From Isoetes taiwanensis (Eukaryota; Streptophyta; Lycopodiopsida; Isoetales; Isoetaceae): a DNA stretch of 64,000 nt. The notes beneath the pieces were generated by a model, which did no database searches, was not told the DNA's origin, and saw only the letters and a program-made list of their open reading frames with translations. Both the position numbers and the translations under genes were made by a program. The DNA lies in contig JAJEKV010000030.1 in the NCBI GenBank assembly GCA_021234155.1, positions 6,257,890 through 6,321,889 on the forward strand, written 5' to 3'. This document shows positions 1 through 11,000 of this stretch, piece by piece; position 1 is the stretch's first letter, and every line of letters starts with the position of its first letter.

Positions 1-137
1 CCCGCGTGATGTAAAGACATAGCATTCCTTTGAGTCATGCTCCGGCTATCAGCCTGCCGTTTATTGAGCAGTCGCCAGGCTTCAGCTGGGTAGTGAAGTG
101 AGCTGGTTCTGGTGCAGGCCAGTTGGCGAATTAGTTC

Positions 138-638
138 ATGTTATCGAACATCATAGCGCCGCGGCGAAGCTGGAAGGTATGGTTAAAGCCTGAAGTCGCG
201 TCGCTTGAGGTTGCTTTCCAGATGGCATGCGCCATTGCCCGCTTTCGGACAATACTCGCAGAGGGAATACATGCAACCGTCTTGCCTGTACAGCATGCAC
301 AACGCTGCCTCCAACATGACCAAAACCCAGCAATGCCACGTATGCTCGCCAGTCAAATCAGCACATACAAGACCGCGGTGTTCGGCCTTATGAACCTAAC
401 CATCAAAGACATACAAGCCATTTGGCAACGCCTCCATCGTGTTATGAATCCCGCAGAATTTTCAAGTCAATTCCTTTCAAGTGGATTCCTCGCCGCCAGA
501 GCAGGGCTTTGCCATTTCCGAGAACAATGTGATGGTAGTTCTGCTTATCAAATTCAGCAGCCAGACATGATATTAGACTCAGAACTGGCAAACATGACAT
601 TCCTCACCTTATTAACTACATCACGCCCATGCAATTGA
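138..638 (+). CDS. Unrecognised ORF, 166 codons
   Basis: An open frame of 166 codons starts at an ATG with no other support. The product resembles no family I know and has no clear membrane segment or zinc motif. Base composition is richer in G+C here than in the following AT-rich DNA. The opposite strand is also open in part (151-339), so even the strand is uncertain. It could be a fragment of a transposon gene, a captured exon, or a chance ORF. Confidence 0.15.
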   Translation: MLSNIIAPRRSWKVWLKPEVASLEVAFQMACAIARFRTILAEGIHATVLPVQHAQRCLQHDQNPAMPRMLASQISTYKTAVFGLMNLTIKDIQAIWQRLHRVMNPAEFSSQFLSSGFLAARAGLCHFREQCDGSSAYQIQQPDMILDSELANMTFLTLLTTSRPCN

Positions 639-639
639 A

Positions 640-1949
640 AGTTGGTCCAATGCCCTTCCTTCGGATAGGAAGAGAATATCCATCACCTATCTTTCACATC
701 ACCTCCAAACAGGTTCAAGTTCACGTAAACACATCCGGAATTCCCGAAGATGAACCGTGGCTCCCCTCGAAGTCCAAAATCCGCCAGAGCTCTTTTGGCC
801 GCCGCTGCAAGATTCAGATATATTTAGCATCAAAGTGGCACACGAATAAAGACTTGTCTCCTTTATTGGATCACAGTTTTCGTGTCACTATCCTTTGAGC
901 TTTTTTCTTCGCTTCTACACCACTATACCCCTTTTCACCACAATTCCGGAAGATTCTTGAACTTTTTGGATTTCTTACCATCGCATTCTCACATTTTCGA
1001 CTTCCTAGAGTCTTTGCTATCAAAGCAAACTTCTTCTTGGTGTCACCGAGAAGTAGACACAAAATTAGCATGGTCCACTCTCCCATCCTTTGCTTTCGCA
1101 CCAGCTCCTCTTGCTTGCAAAGAGAATATTTACTTTTATTTATATCAATCTTTCTCCTTTGTACCTGATCTTCAAGAGAAAATATCAAACTAAGGAGGAA
1201 GACCAACCAAGATATCTTGAATCACTTATTTTTCGCACAACACCGCTATGTAATCTAAGCCATTGTTTATCCGAAAGTAAGGTATGTCGTGACATTTGAA
1301 ATCGCCTAATTGGGCATGTGTCTCATTTTGTTCCGGGATCAAAGATTTTGAGTAGCCATATCCTTGCTATCAAGAGACTCTCTCCAAATGAGATCATATC
1401 TTTAAACTAAAGAAAATGGTTGACATGACCAATTGTCTCTTCAAACCAACATTTTGACAAGAGTAACAAGCTTTTGGTTTATCCTACCAAAGATTGGCCG
1501 ACTTGGTGCTAATAAAGTTCTACCAAACACCGCTCCCATGTCACTAAATATCAAATAACCGCCATAAACTTCTTCCAAGCACCTGCACTATTATTAATGA
1601 GCTTTGCATTCTGATGATAACTTAAATGGATCCATGAATTTCTCCCTCGCCGCCAGCCCAAAAAATGGTTGAGAAAACAAATTGCCACCAAACAAAGCAC
1701 CCCACTAAAGTTGAATCTTGAATTTTGTCGCCAAAAAGATTCTTTGAAAACTGACCAATACCCGTAATCCTACCGGAAAACTCAATCACCTCCCAAAAAC
1801 ACTTTCTCCAGCCAAAAGCAAGAATCTTCTCCAATGTCAGTAAAATGAGATAATTTCCCACCACCAAATCAGCCAAAGAACTCGAAATCCAAGGGCTAAC
1901 CAATTTGGATATTTCTTCAATAGCTTGCTCTTATTCTTCCCTCAAGAAA
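640..1949 (-). other. Possible decayed interior of a reverse-strand LTR element; no gene recognised
   Basis: This stretch lies directly downstream, on the minus strand, of the LTR and primer site at 1950-2328, so by position it should be leader and gag sequence. The longest minus-strand frames (1622-1903 and 871-1206) are 93 and 111 codons and give no recognisable gag, zinc knuckle or protease. The assignment rests only on position. It could equally be unrelated sequence joined to a solo LTR. Confidence 0.25.
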
Positions 1950-1964
1950 GCTGCCTCGATACCA
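1950..1964 (-). other. Primer-binding site of a reverse-strand LTR retrotransposon
   Basis: On the minus strand the sequence reads TGGTATCGAGGCAGC immediately after the LTR end. This is close to the common plant primer site TGGTATCAGAGC, which pairs with the 3' end of initiator-methionine tRNA and primes minus-strand DNA synthesis. One small indel separates it from the consensus. Confidence 0.55.
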
Positions 1965-2328
1965 TGATACCAAAATTCATACTCATGATAGAACTTTTAG
2001 TGCAAAACCAGCGATCGACTCAAGAGATAGAATAGAAGACAAAAAACAACTCTATTGAGAGAAAGCAATAGGAAATACAATCTCTACTCGAAAGCATTGC
2101 ACAGTACATAACGCATAAATCAATATATAATGCACCAAATTAAGAATAGTAGGCTCACCGCTTAACCAACCGGCCCACTTATTACGCAATCGATTTAGGC
2201 TCGCTGCTGACAGTGTCGCCATCTAGTATTATTTCAAGTACTTTCTCAAACATTCTGGAGGTGCTAAGTGCTTCTAACCATCACCGCCAAAGACATTATG
2301 CTTTAGTCAAGATATTTATATTCCAACA
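1965..2328 (-). repeat. LTR of a copia-like retrotransposon, minus orientation
   Basis: Read on the minus strand the unit begins TGTTGGAATATAAATATC, a very common start of plant copia LTRs, and ends in ...GGTATCA directly before a primer site. Length is 364 bp. It has the standard TG...CA termini. The matching second LTR is not visible in the window, so this is a 5' LTR of a truncated element or one end of an element continuing to the left. No target duplication could be checked. Confidence 0.6.
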
Positions 2329-2395
2329 AGCATTCCGATAGGCCGTGAAAAAACTCCTCGATTCGCCTATTAATCAACACTACTATTTGTTTCAA

Positions 2396-2435
2396 GGATC
2401 ATGGATCATGGATCATGGATCATGGATCATGGATC
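2396..2435. repeat. 7-bp microsatellite (GGATCAT)n
   Basis: About five and a half perfect tandem copies of a 7-bp unit containing GATC and ATCATGG. It is a simple repeat with no associated gene. Confidence 0.9.
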
Positions 2436-3116
2436 CCCAAGAGTAAACCATGAAAAAATTCGTGAGGCATTCAATTTTATATTCTTTTGGGGTCCACCCA
2501 AGGTTTAGATCAGCTACTTTAGAGATTTCGGCGATCCTAAGAGATAATAATCTAAAAATAGTAAACAAACACATCGAAGTCTATTTTTATTATTTTGGGC
2601 CAAATGAGGGGTCCACAACAGTCCTATTTCAGAAATTTCAATAAAACATATGCACTGGGATAAAAAGATATATTTGAGTAATATATCCTAATCAATCTTC
2701 ATGCTAGATTCAGTTTCTAAAGTAAGCTTAGCTGCTACGGCCCCTAAAATACCCTGTAGTAAAAGATAGATAGATAGATAGAACCGCAGTAATGTGCTCC
2801 CCGGCCTTTAGCTGTGAAGCCTTCCTTCCACAGTGATACATACCAAACAAACAAAGGTAACCGATCCTTTATTAATACCGGTCCCTTTTTTGGGGGCATT
2901 GAGTCCACTTGCATTTTTCTTATTAATGGCAACTTACATGGATGCAGTGGAACTATTTCGCTTGTTTGCATTTTTATATTCAAAGATCACGCCGTAATGA
3001 CGCCGACCGCCGAGGTCTCAAAAAGGGCCATGGGTCGGGCAAAGATGTGGAATCTTTTATGTGAATCAGCTACTGTTGTTCACATGCATCATTTTGGCGG
3101 AATCAGCCCCATTTGA

Positions 3117-4262
3117 GTCACTTTGCCTAAGATTTTAGAATATGAAATACAGAGCTTCAACTTACCAAAATAATTCAATGTCCTAACTAAGACTACTTTA
3201 ACCAATATACCCAATGAGTTAATGTACATTATTTTTACCTTGAATCTAGTTTTCTTTTTTTATAACAACTTATTCGATTGTTTTAGGGATATATGGTCTA
3301 TAGTTTCGTGAATTGTTATTTTACATCCATATCGACCCCCGAATCCCCTCGCTATTTTGCTACATATTTCTAAACTTAGGTGCACCTCGGACTACCACGC
3401 CGCCGGATTCGGCCGATCCCTCACGGCCCATCAGATGTTAGCCCCTAGGCACCTCTCATTTCGCTTTTATAGTCATTTATGATTGAGGTGCCTATGATTT
3501 TGAATATGAAATAATCTATTTCATCTAAGGTTTTGAGGGAATATCGAACTCCTCTATAATGACTTTGCCTAAGATTTAGAATATGAAATATGGGAGTTTC
3601 GAACCTACCACCAAAAATAATTCGATGGCCTAACTAAGACTACTTTTAACCAATATGCCCGCTGAGCTAATGCGATTATTTTTATCTTGAATCTAAGTTT
3701 TCCTTATAACAACTTATTCGATTGTTTTAGGATATATGGTCTATGGTTTCGTGAATTGTTATTTTACATCCATATCAAATCCCCTCGAACCCCCGTTATT
3801 TTGCTGCATATTCTAAACGATGATGCATCCGGATCGCCACAGCCGCCATATTCGGCCATCCTAACCACTCAGATCGTGATATTGGAGCCCTTGGGCACCT
3901 TTCGCTTCGCTTTTATAGTCATTTATGATTGAGGCTTTTATGATTTTGAAATATGAAATACCATTTTGCCCAAGATTTTGAGGGAATATCGAACCTCTAT
4001 ATGACTTTTTTGCCTAAGATTTTAGAATATGAAATATGGGGATTAAACCTCTACCAAAATAGTTCAATGTCCCAACTAAGACTACTTTTTTAGTCAATAT
4101 ACCCAAATGAGCTAATGCGCATTATTTTTTTATCTTGAATCTAACTTTTTTTTAAAACAACTTATTCAATTGTTTTAGGGATATATGGTCTATGGTTTCC
4201 CTGGATTGTTATTTTACATCCATATCAAATCCCCCGAACCTTCGTTATTTTGCTACATATTA
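3117..4262. repeat. Tandem repeat, unit about 445 bp, 2.6 copies
   Basis: Three copies begin near 3120, 3563 and 4007 with the shared start TTTGCCTAAGATTT. Each continues through the same blocks (CTAACTAAGACTACTTT, TTCGATTGTTTTAGG, ATATGGTCTATGGTTTC, TTTACATCCATATC). The third copy stops near 4262. Copies differ by many substitutions and by indels concentrated at GC-rich spots. ORFs here are spurious. It could be a small satellite or the remnant of a repeated transposon interior. Confidence 0.8.
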
Positions 4263-4621
4263 AATTGGCTTCATTTGGCCCAAACTTTACAACAACATGT
4301 TCTATTTCTAAAGCTTGTGGAGTTTAGAGGATTAAAATGGATATAAAGGTGATTTGACTCCAAAGCCACCTCAACAATGCAACCCAAGTTCATAAAACAT
4401 TGTTGACAAGAACATATGGTAAGCAATTAGCCATAGAAGAGCACGATAATTTTAAGCCCTCACAAAGTTCTACTTTTTATAGGTGGACAATTGTCTGAGA
4501 ATAAAATAGATATATTTTGGTATATTTGACGTCATAGTGGCAAGTGGCCATTTCAAGAAATATTGATGGCATTCCTTATGGTCAATAATAACATGAAGAT
4601 ATTGATGCTTTTTTAGCAAAG

Positions 4622-5180
4622 TTGGAAAGCTTAAGAATGCGCGATATGTTCACACTTTGCCTCAATTATTTAAAGTGTTTAACCCGTAAGAATTTTGGAA
4701 AAAAATATTCCCATCTCATACAAGAAGTTACTGGCCATAAGAAATTTGTGGATGGCTATACAGATGATAGATGTAACAAGTTGGTAGGACATACCAAGCC
4801 ATTATATTGTTTGTCATATCTAGATGATAAAGGAGCTCCCCAAAATGCAAAAGATAAGGTGCATCCTAAGCAAGCACTAGGAGAACCGGGGCCGGTATTG
4901 AACTTTTCAAAAAAGATTATGATATACAAAGTTCATTCGGGAAGGTGAACCCGAGCCGCCACTTATTGAACATATGAAAGAAGAGGAAAATATTATATCG
5001 CATTTCAAAACATACGCAAAAGGCTAGCAAGGTCGCTATGGACAAACTTCCACTATCATGAAGCACGCTCAATGGTGGAAGCCACTCAAGAAAGGTAGCA
5101 AAACTTTGAAAGGTCGATACAAAGATTATTGGACAAAACGTGGAAACAAAATCCAAGTGAACAACGATAATGGGTAGACA
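4622..5180 (+). pseudogene. Broken coding-like stretch, unrecognised
   Basis: A plus-strand frame (4622-4948, 108 codons) is lysine-rich, with mixed hydrophilic composition typical of real protein. Coding character continues after a frameshift near 4945 for about 75 more codons, containing EPEPPLIEHMKEEE and HAQWWKPLKKGSK. One stop lies near 5026. No domain is recognised. Flanks are AT-rich spacer and a tandem repeat, so it is most likely a fragment of a transposon-encoded or decayed host gene. The function is not known. Confidence 0.3.
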
Positions 5181-5839
5181 TCCAATCGCTGATCCATAGT
5201 TGGAAAGCAAAGGCCCTCAGCTATTTCGCGGAAATGTCTTCAAACGACACCAAGACATTGGTTCAATTGTTCAAAATTATTTGAATTATGTATTCTTGAG
5301 TGATTTAGTTTACCCAAAAGTTTTGCAAGGTTTCCTTATGTCTAAAAACTTTGAATAATTCTATTTTTCCTAAATAAGTCATGTTTGCGGTGAAGTGAAG
5401 ATCATTCATATCGATTTCAATGAATTTCACTTAAATAAGCATTTCTCAAGATCATGACGCCATCATGATTGTTGTTCATTGATTCTTAAGTTGACACATT
5501 TTATTCGATTTGTAATGTCACCATTACCGCTGAGGAAATAACCCATTTAATTCTTGGCAAGTAGTTCAACTCCATGGCTTGTCTTGACACCATTATCGGT
5601 GATCGCGAAACCTGATTTGCCATATAGGGTTTTGGAAGCGATTGTTGGAGCTATTGCACGCCGAAAGTGCTCATTAAATTACGGCCATCATTCAAAAGCA
5701 ATGGATAGGTGAGACTTTGGAGTAATATTTGAGGTGCCCGGTCGGGTTACCAATAAGATGATGGGGTCATTAACTCCCATTAGCCGAAGTTTTTTCTTTT
5801 TTTTTCTTTTTGATATTACTCAACAAGAATAAATACAAA

Positions 5840-5924
5840 ATGAATATTTTTGATCTAGTTATGCAAGCACAAAGTGTTGCTACAACACGAGCCGCAGAAC
5901 ACAATGTACTTACTCCATACTCAG
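5840..5924 (+). other. Candidate short first coding exon with consensus splice donor
   Basis: An ATG in an A-rich context opens a 28-codon frame (beginning MNIFDLVMQAQSVA) that runs directly into TCAG|GTAAGT, a perfect donor consensus. A pyrimidine-rich run precedes it at 5793-5813. No matching downstream exon was found with confidence, so this is either the start of an intron-containing transposon or host gene or a coincidence. Confidence 0.3.
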
Positions 5925-8200
5925 GTAAGTAAAAGGAGATCTGTGTCCGCTTAAGGGTCTAACCACATTGGACTTGTAATGGAGTCAAATCGATGTGACT
6001 CTTTGGAATCTTAGGAGAGTTTGAAGTGTACCATGGGCCTATGACAAGGCAATATTATCTTCGGTCGATTAGCCCACTAAAATGGAGCACGCCGCCATAT
6101 GCGGGAGGAGGAGCAGAATCCGCGAAGAGCAAATGACCGAGGGAGAGCTAAGATCTGAGAGGTGAGAACCCTTAGCTAACTTTTGAGGTTGACAAAGAGC
6201 AGTGGATGTTTGGGTGGATCAGTGGACACCATGACGATCAATATCCATGTATGCGCCCACAAACCTCTTCAACTTGTGCTCGCGATCCAAAGAATAGAGG
6301 TATGGGGACCAATGACCTGGAATAGATGTAGAGGAAGTCACAAGGGGACGAGGAGACATCCATTGAAGAAGGAGCGAGTTCAGGTACCGAGATTTGCGCA
6401 GAGGCAACTGGGGAAGCCTGGCTGTAAGACTTATGATATTGAGCAAAGAGAGGGGTCTTAGGAATATGAGCACGAACTCTAGACCATTTAACAATCTAGC
6501 TTGAATGGAAAGAACATGGGCCCATAATCAACAATGATTGTCCGAGGTAGATCACGCATGAATGGGCCATGCGACACAAATCTTAGTAATGCCATTGTTA
6601 TAGCATGTTGCCAAGTGAAGTCCAATTCTCATTAGCAATAGTAGAGATGAACTTCGTAATCCTGAAACTCGAGGAAAGTCTTCAGCCAGTAATTAGAATG
6701 GGGCACGTAAGGCATCCTGCCTACCAGAAAAGAGCCGTAAACATGCCAACATACAATAAAGAAATGTTTCCATAGAGGATCAACACCTCATTCTCGTGAG
6801 TTAAGCCACCGCCTCAAGAGACTCAAACATCGTAAGAAAACAACGCTGATCTTTGGCCATGAGCTTGATAGATTGACACGAGAAAGCCCCTAATTTGTGT
6901 AGATGTTGGGATAACCAAGATCACATATGCTTTAGATCTAAGAGGGGCCCGTTAAAAATAATAAAACAACAGAAAGCTACATGACGACAATGAACCTCAT
7001 GACCGACCGAGATTTAAAGGCCCCAAAGCCAAAGGTTGACCTACACTTCAACCTCATAAACATTTTTTAGTTGGTGGTAACGGGATATCCATGGAGTCCT
7101 CGCTTTGGCCCCACCGAATTGCGTAAGATAGGATGCAACTTCTTTTATTGTCCACCATAGTAGCGACCTCGGCAATCCACCTCGAGACCTAAGTGAGGTG
7201 GCTAGAGATGACACACCTTTGCATATCAACTCTAAAATGGACACCTATAACCCTTGCCATTATGTCGGAAGATCTTCAAGGTGTAGAGGTCAAAACATGC
7301 AATGTGGTTGAAGGAGAAGTTATTCTAGGCTTACTTTCGAGGGAAGAGGGAAAAACCTCTTGTCTTATAACCTCCAATATAGCTACTAATCTCATTTGTT
7401 CGAAGGATTACCGGTTGCTGCCATCTCCATTGAAAAGGGGCGTAGATTTCTAGAGTCTAATAGTCCACGTATAAGAGTAATTTCGAGCAAATTTAAGCCA
7501 CTCAAAAGACACCTCCATGATCTTTCCAAAGAGCCCAAATACACCACCAAATGCGAGGAGTTATGGCAAAAGAAGATTGCAGCAAAACCCTAACTGCGCT
7601 AATAAAAGGGCCAAAAGCTGTTGGTGAGCGACTTTTTCACTATCAAAATAGTCTAATCATCATATAAAACCACATATCAATGGATAGAGCACAAAAAATA
7701 TCTTTCCAAAGAGCCTAGAATCAGTCAAATCGACATGGAAATCAAAAGTTATGTGCGCATCGAATCTGGGATGAAATCATAGGCATCATCACCAAGGTGC
7801 CTTCGACCAAGTCTCCCCATTAGCCGAAGTTTGTCTGTAATAACGCGTAATATCGGCTTTCAAATTAACTCCATTAGCGAAGTTTACCAAGCTATAACTC
7901 AATATACGCCACTAACCAAACCCCATTCTTTCTTAGGCTCTTCAATCGGATCTTCACACACTTCTCATCTTTCTCCAAGCCATCAACATTATATTGATTT
8001 GAATCGGGCCAAGAGCCCCTCCCCTCCCCTCCTGGTGTTTGGTGATCTTGTTTGGATTCTCTCGTTGAGACTTCCCTAGATCACGTCCCCACAAATGCTT
8101 TGATTATTGGTCATCTTAGTCCTTATTAAATCATTTGTCGTGTCGGGGAATATCGCATTTTGGTCAAGCTTCCCTCAAGGATTTGCTTACATTCAGTGAT
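5925..8200. other. No recognised gene; short motif repeated three times
   Basis: Short frames occur on both strands (for example 6219-6494 minus and 7193-7453 plus) but none gives a recognisable product. A 17-bp motif containing CATTAGCCGAAGTTT occurs at 5776-5792 and 7816-7832. A variant lacking one C lies near 7866-7881. All are in the same orientation. Confidence 0.4.
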
Positions 8201-8499
8201 TTCATCTTGCTTCATTGTACCATATAGATTCTAAGTTCCTTAGAAAGAACCTTCCACGGAAATGCAACCTACGTAAGATGGTAGTAGAGAGTCCAAAGCT
8301 ACTGTGGCAATAGACTTTTGCCATCCCACAAAGATATTGAAGCCAAAGAGAAACTATCCAACAAGGAAATAGCATTTTGCAAATTCCCCGCCATCGAGAA
8401 TTAGAAATAAGAAAGTGTCATTTGCCTACCGGATTACAAATCTCTTGTGAGTTATTATTCATGAGAAGATCATGGAAGATGCCTTCATGCATTGCAAAC

Positions 8500-9680
8500 C
8501 ACTGCACAAAGATGCGGCTCATTGCTCATGTTGTCGTGAACTTTATTTGGGGTGGCAAGAGGAGCTGATGTTAAAATTAGTTGGATCAAGTGCATTTTGT
8601 CTAAATTTTGTGGAGGATTCGTGATGATTCACTTTCTTCTTGAGCAAAGTTGGTTTCTAAGTTCATATGGTTTGAATAATGCTGGATAACTCCCCAGTGT
8701 CCATTTGATCTCATTTATCGGATATTGCATTTCCTTTGGCTCTCCATCCATTAAGCCACTCTTTTTCAATGGGCATATCCTAATGCATCACCTTTCTCCA
8801 AGGGATTACTAACCGCTTTGGAAGATTGTGCACACTTTGTTTCGCCCATCCAGATGGCAGCGATCAATCCTACAACTAGCCAGCCGTTGATGGATTCCCT
8901 TTTGGGTGATGCTTAGGTAGATACTCTGAAATGCATTATCCATCGATTGATGCATTGTTGATGTCGAAAGCAATCGCTTTACCGACATGATTTTGCATGG
9001 TATAATGAGATAAGGTTGTTGACTTGAAATGAGTCCAAAATTGAGGGGTTTCTCCTCTTCAATTGAAAGCACCATTTGACAAAAAATAATCGCTATTTTT
9101 TTTCCATATCTACATGCGCGGGATCCCCTTTGGACCCGGTTCATAGCAATATTTCAAAGAGGAGCAACAATTGCATTCAATGTATATTAATGTTGTCTTC
9201 ATTGCCAAATGGCCTTTAGTTATCCTTAAGCCTCGCCGAGAAGCGGTTTGGCAATGGTATGGGATAAATTGCACCATCCTTAGCTATCTATCTTATGGTA
9301 TGATCACTCATAGATCGGCACCGTAAATATTGTTGTTCATGGATTTTATCGAATGTCTCTATGATTTGCCCCTCTCTCGATGCAGGGATGAGACAATTGA
9401 ACATTGTTTATTGTGCCAACATATTCTAAGATGCTTGGCAAAGTGGCTTATGGGCCTTTTTCATTGTGATCCTAATATTAGCGGTGTCCTATTGTCTTCT
9501 TCCTAACTCATGGAACAATGGAAAAGAGGGCTTTCCATTTGGCATCCTTAGGATCATCCGGTCCATTTGGAAAGACAGGACCTTCATCTTCAAAAAGCAA
9601 GGTTTTCCTGACACTCAAGTGATCAATCATGCTCAAGAATCATTATTGTCAAAGCATATAGTAAGTGCTCTTTCTTAAAA
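8500..9680 (+). pseudogene. LINE (non-LTR retrotransposon) fragment, 3' part of ORF2
   Basis: The clearest segment is 9337-9507. There a plus-strand frame reads through DLPLSRCRDETIEHC and LLCQHILRCLAKW, the cysteine-histidine pattern of the zf-RVT domain that ends plant L1-type reverse transcriptases. After a frameshift, RIIRSIWKDRTFIFKKQG follows (9548-9600), matching the usual IWKxRNxxIF signature further downstream in the same family. Upstream, 8570-9300 has multiple stops and only scattered similarity. The element is truncated at the 5' end and broken by several frameshifts. Known role of the family: copying of LINE RNA by target-primed reverse transcription. This copy should be inactive. 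Confidence 0.6.
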
Positions 9681-9857
9681 GATGACGCCAACTTAGGATT
9701 CATACTTATTCATAGCCACTTGTGCTCTTAGTGATATTTGTTCTTCTTTTTGTGTTATATATGGTGGATAGTTTTCCCAGTGACATTTTCTCCCATCGAT
9801 TTTGAGTCCTCCATGTACTCTTTGCATTCTTTTGAGGCCAAATATCCACATTTATCC

Positions 9858-9929
9858 AAAAAAAGAAGGGGGAGGGGGAGGGGGAGAAAGAGAAAAGAGA
9901 AAGCAAAAAAAAGAGAAGAGAAGAGGGGT
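9858..9929 (+). repeat. Purine-only tract
   Basis: An almost unbroken run of A and G about 70 nt long, with several GGGGGA units followed by AGAGAA-rich sequence and a single C. It is a simple-sequence region that could form triplex structure. It lies just after the LINE fragment and may mark its degenerate 3' end. Confidence 0.7.
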
Positions 9930-10972
9930 CTTGGGGTGATTTGCTTTTAATATTTGAGGTCATGATTTATGGTATAGTTTTATCTTATCTTTAACGCGAG
10001 CGGTTCCGCGAGGGTTTACAAAGTCGAGATATAATCTCGCCTATTGATTGAAGTGATGTTTTTACCAGTAACATTTCACTCAGCTCCAATTTTTACTCTC
10101 TCTTTCATAACATCCCTCCGGTGTCGCAAGAGATAAAATCCCTATAAAATTCTAGAGCGATATGTGAACCAATCGCTTTTGCTTCTTGTTGTTCAGTCAA
10201 AACTTTGCATAATCGAGATGCTAGACAGAGAAACAAAGAATTTAATATCCATTTCTCTCATGTGCATTCTCCAATCCTCAATCCCGGGACATCAGGTTGT
10301 TCTTCTTCAAGGCCTACCTGCAAATTTTTTAAAATTAAGAACATCTTTTTAATATAACGCCAATGAGCGGAGACTAGATTGACTTGAATTATAGGTGAAA
10401 ACAAGGTTTTAAGGTTTAAGTTAAAACTAGCTTAATTTTGTACCTTGAACTCCTGTAAATAAGCATCTCCCAAGAACACTACAAGAAGAATAAGATTTTT
10501 GGAAACCAGGAGGTTTGAGAGAGTCCTTTACCAAACACTATTACATGCCACCGTGGGAGGTGAATTGGGGCAAAAGATATCATCATATTCTACCATCCTA
10601 TTCAAAGATACTCATACGTTCCAACATATAAAATGACTTGACAAATGCTGGGATAGCCAAAAATGTCTTTTATATTCTAACCTCGAGATGATCTCGACAA
10701 AATCAAAGCAACTGCTAATACGAAAAAGCATTACAAATGTTATGGCTACTGAGAATCTTGGACATAATGAAAAAACTTTTGAACTATATTTTGGAGCATT
10801 CCACATCAAAACATAGCTTTTCGTAATAGGGGATAAATTTGTATAAACCCTCCAACTAGGGTGTTAAGCAATAATCCGCATGCAACAAGGCGATTACCTC
10901 AAAAATTTTGGGCCCCTCACCAAAAATGGTTGTGGTGCTTAATGGCCCCTCGCTTTTTTTTTCCTTCTCAAG

Positions 10973-11000
10973 ATAATGCCCCTCAGGCTGAGGGCATTAT
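10973..11000. repeat. Short near-perfect hairpin
   Basis: The arms ATAATGCCCCTCA and TGAGGGCATTAT pair across a 3-base centre with one bulged C. It sits in GC-poor spacer next to a T-rich run. No associated gene or transposon ends were found. Confidence 0.6.

Noticed and set aside
2757-2781. GATA-type microsatellite
   Set aside because: Only about four units, too short to be notable.
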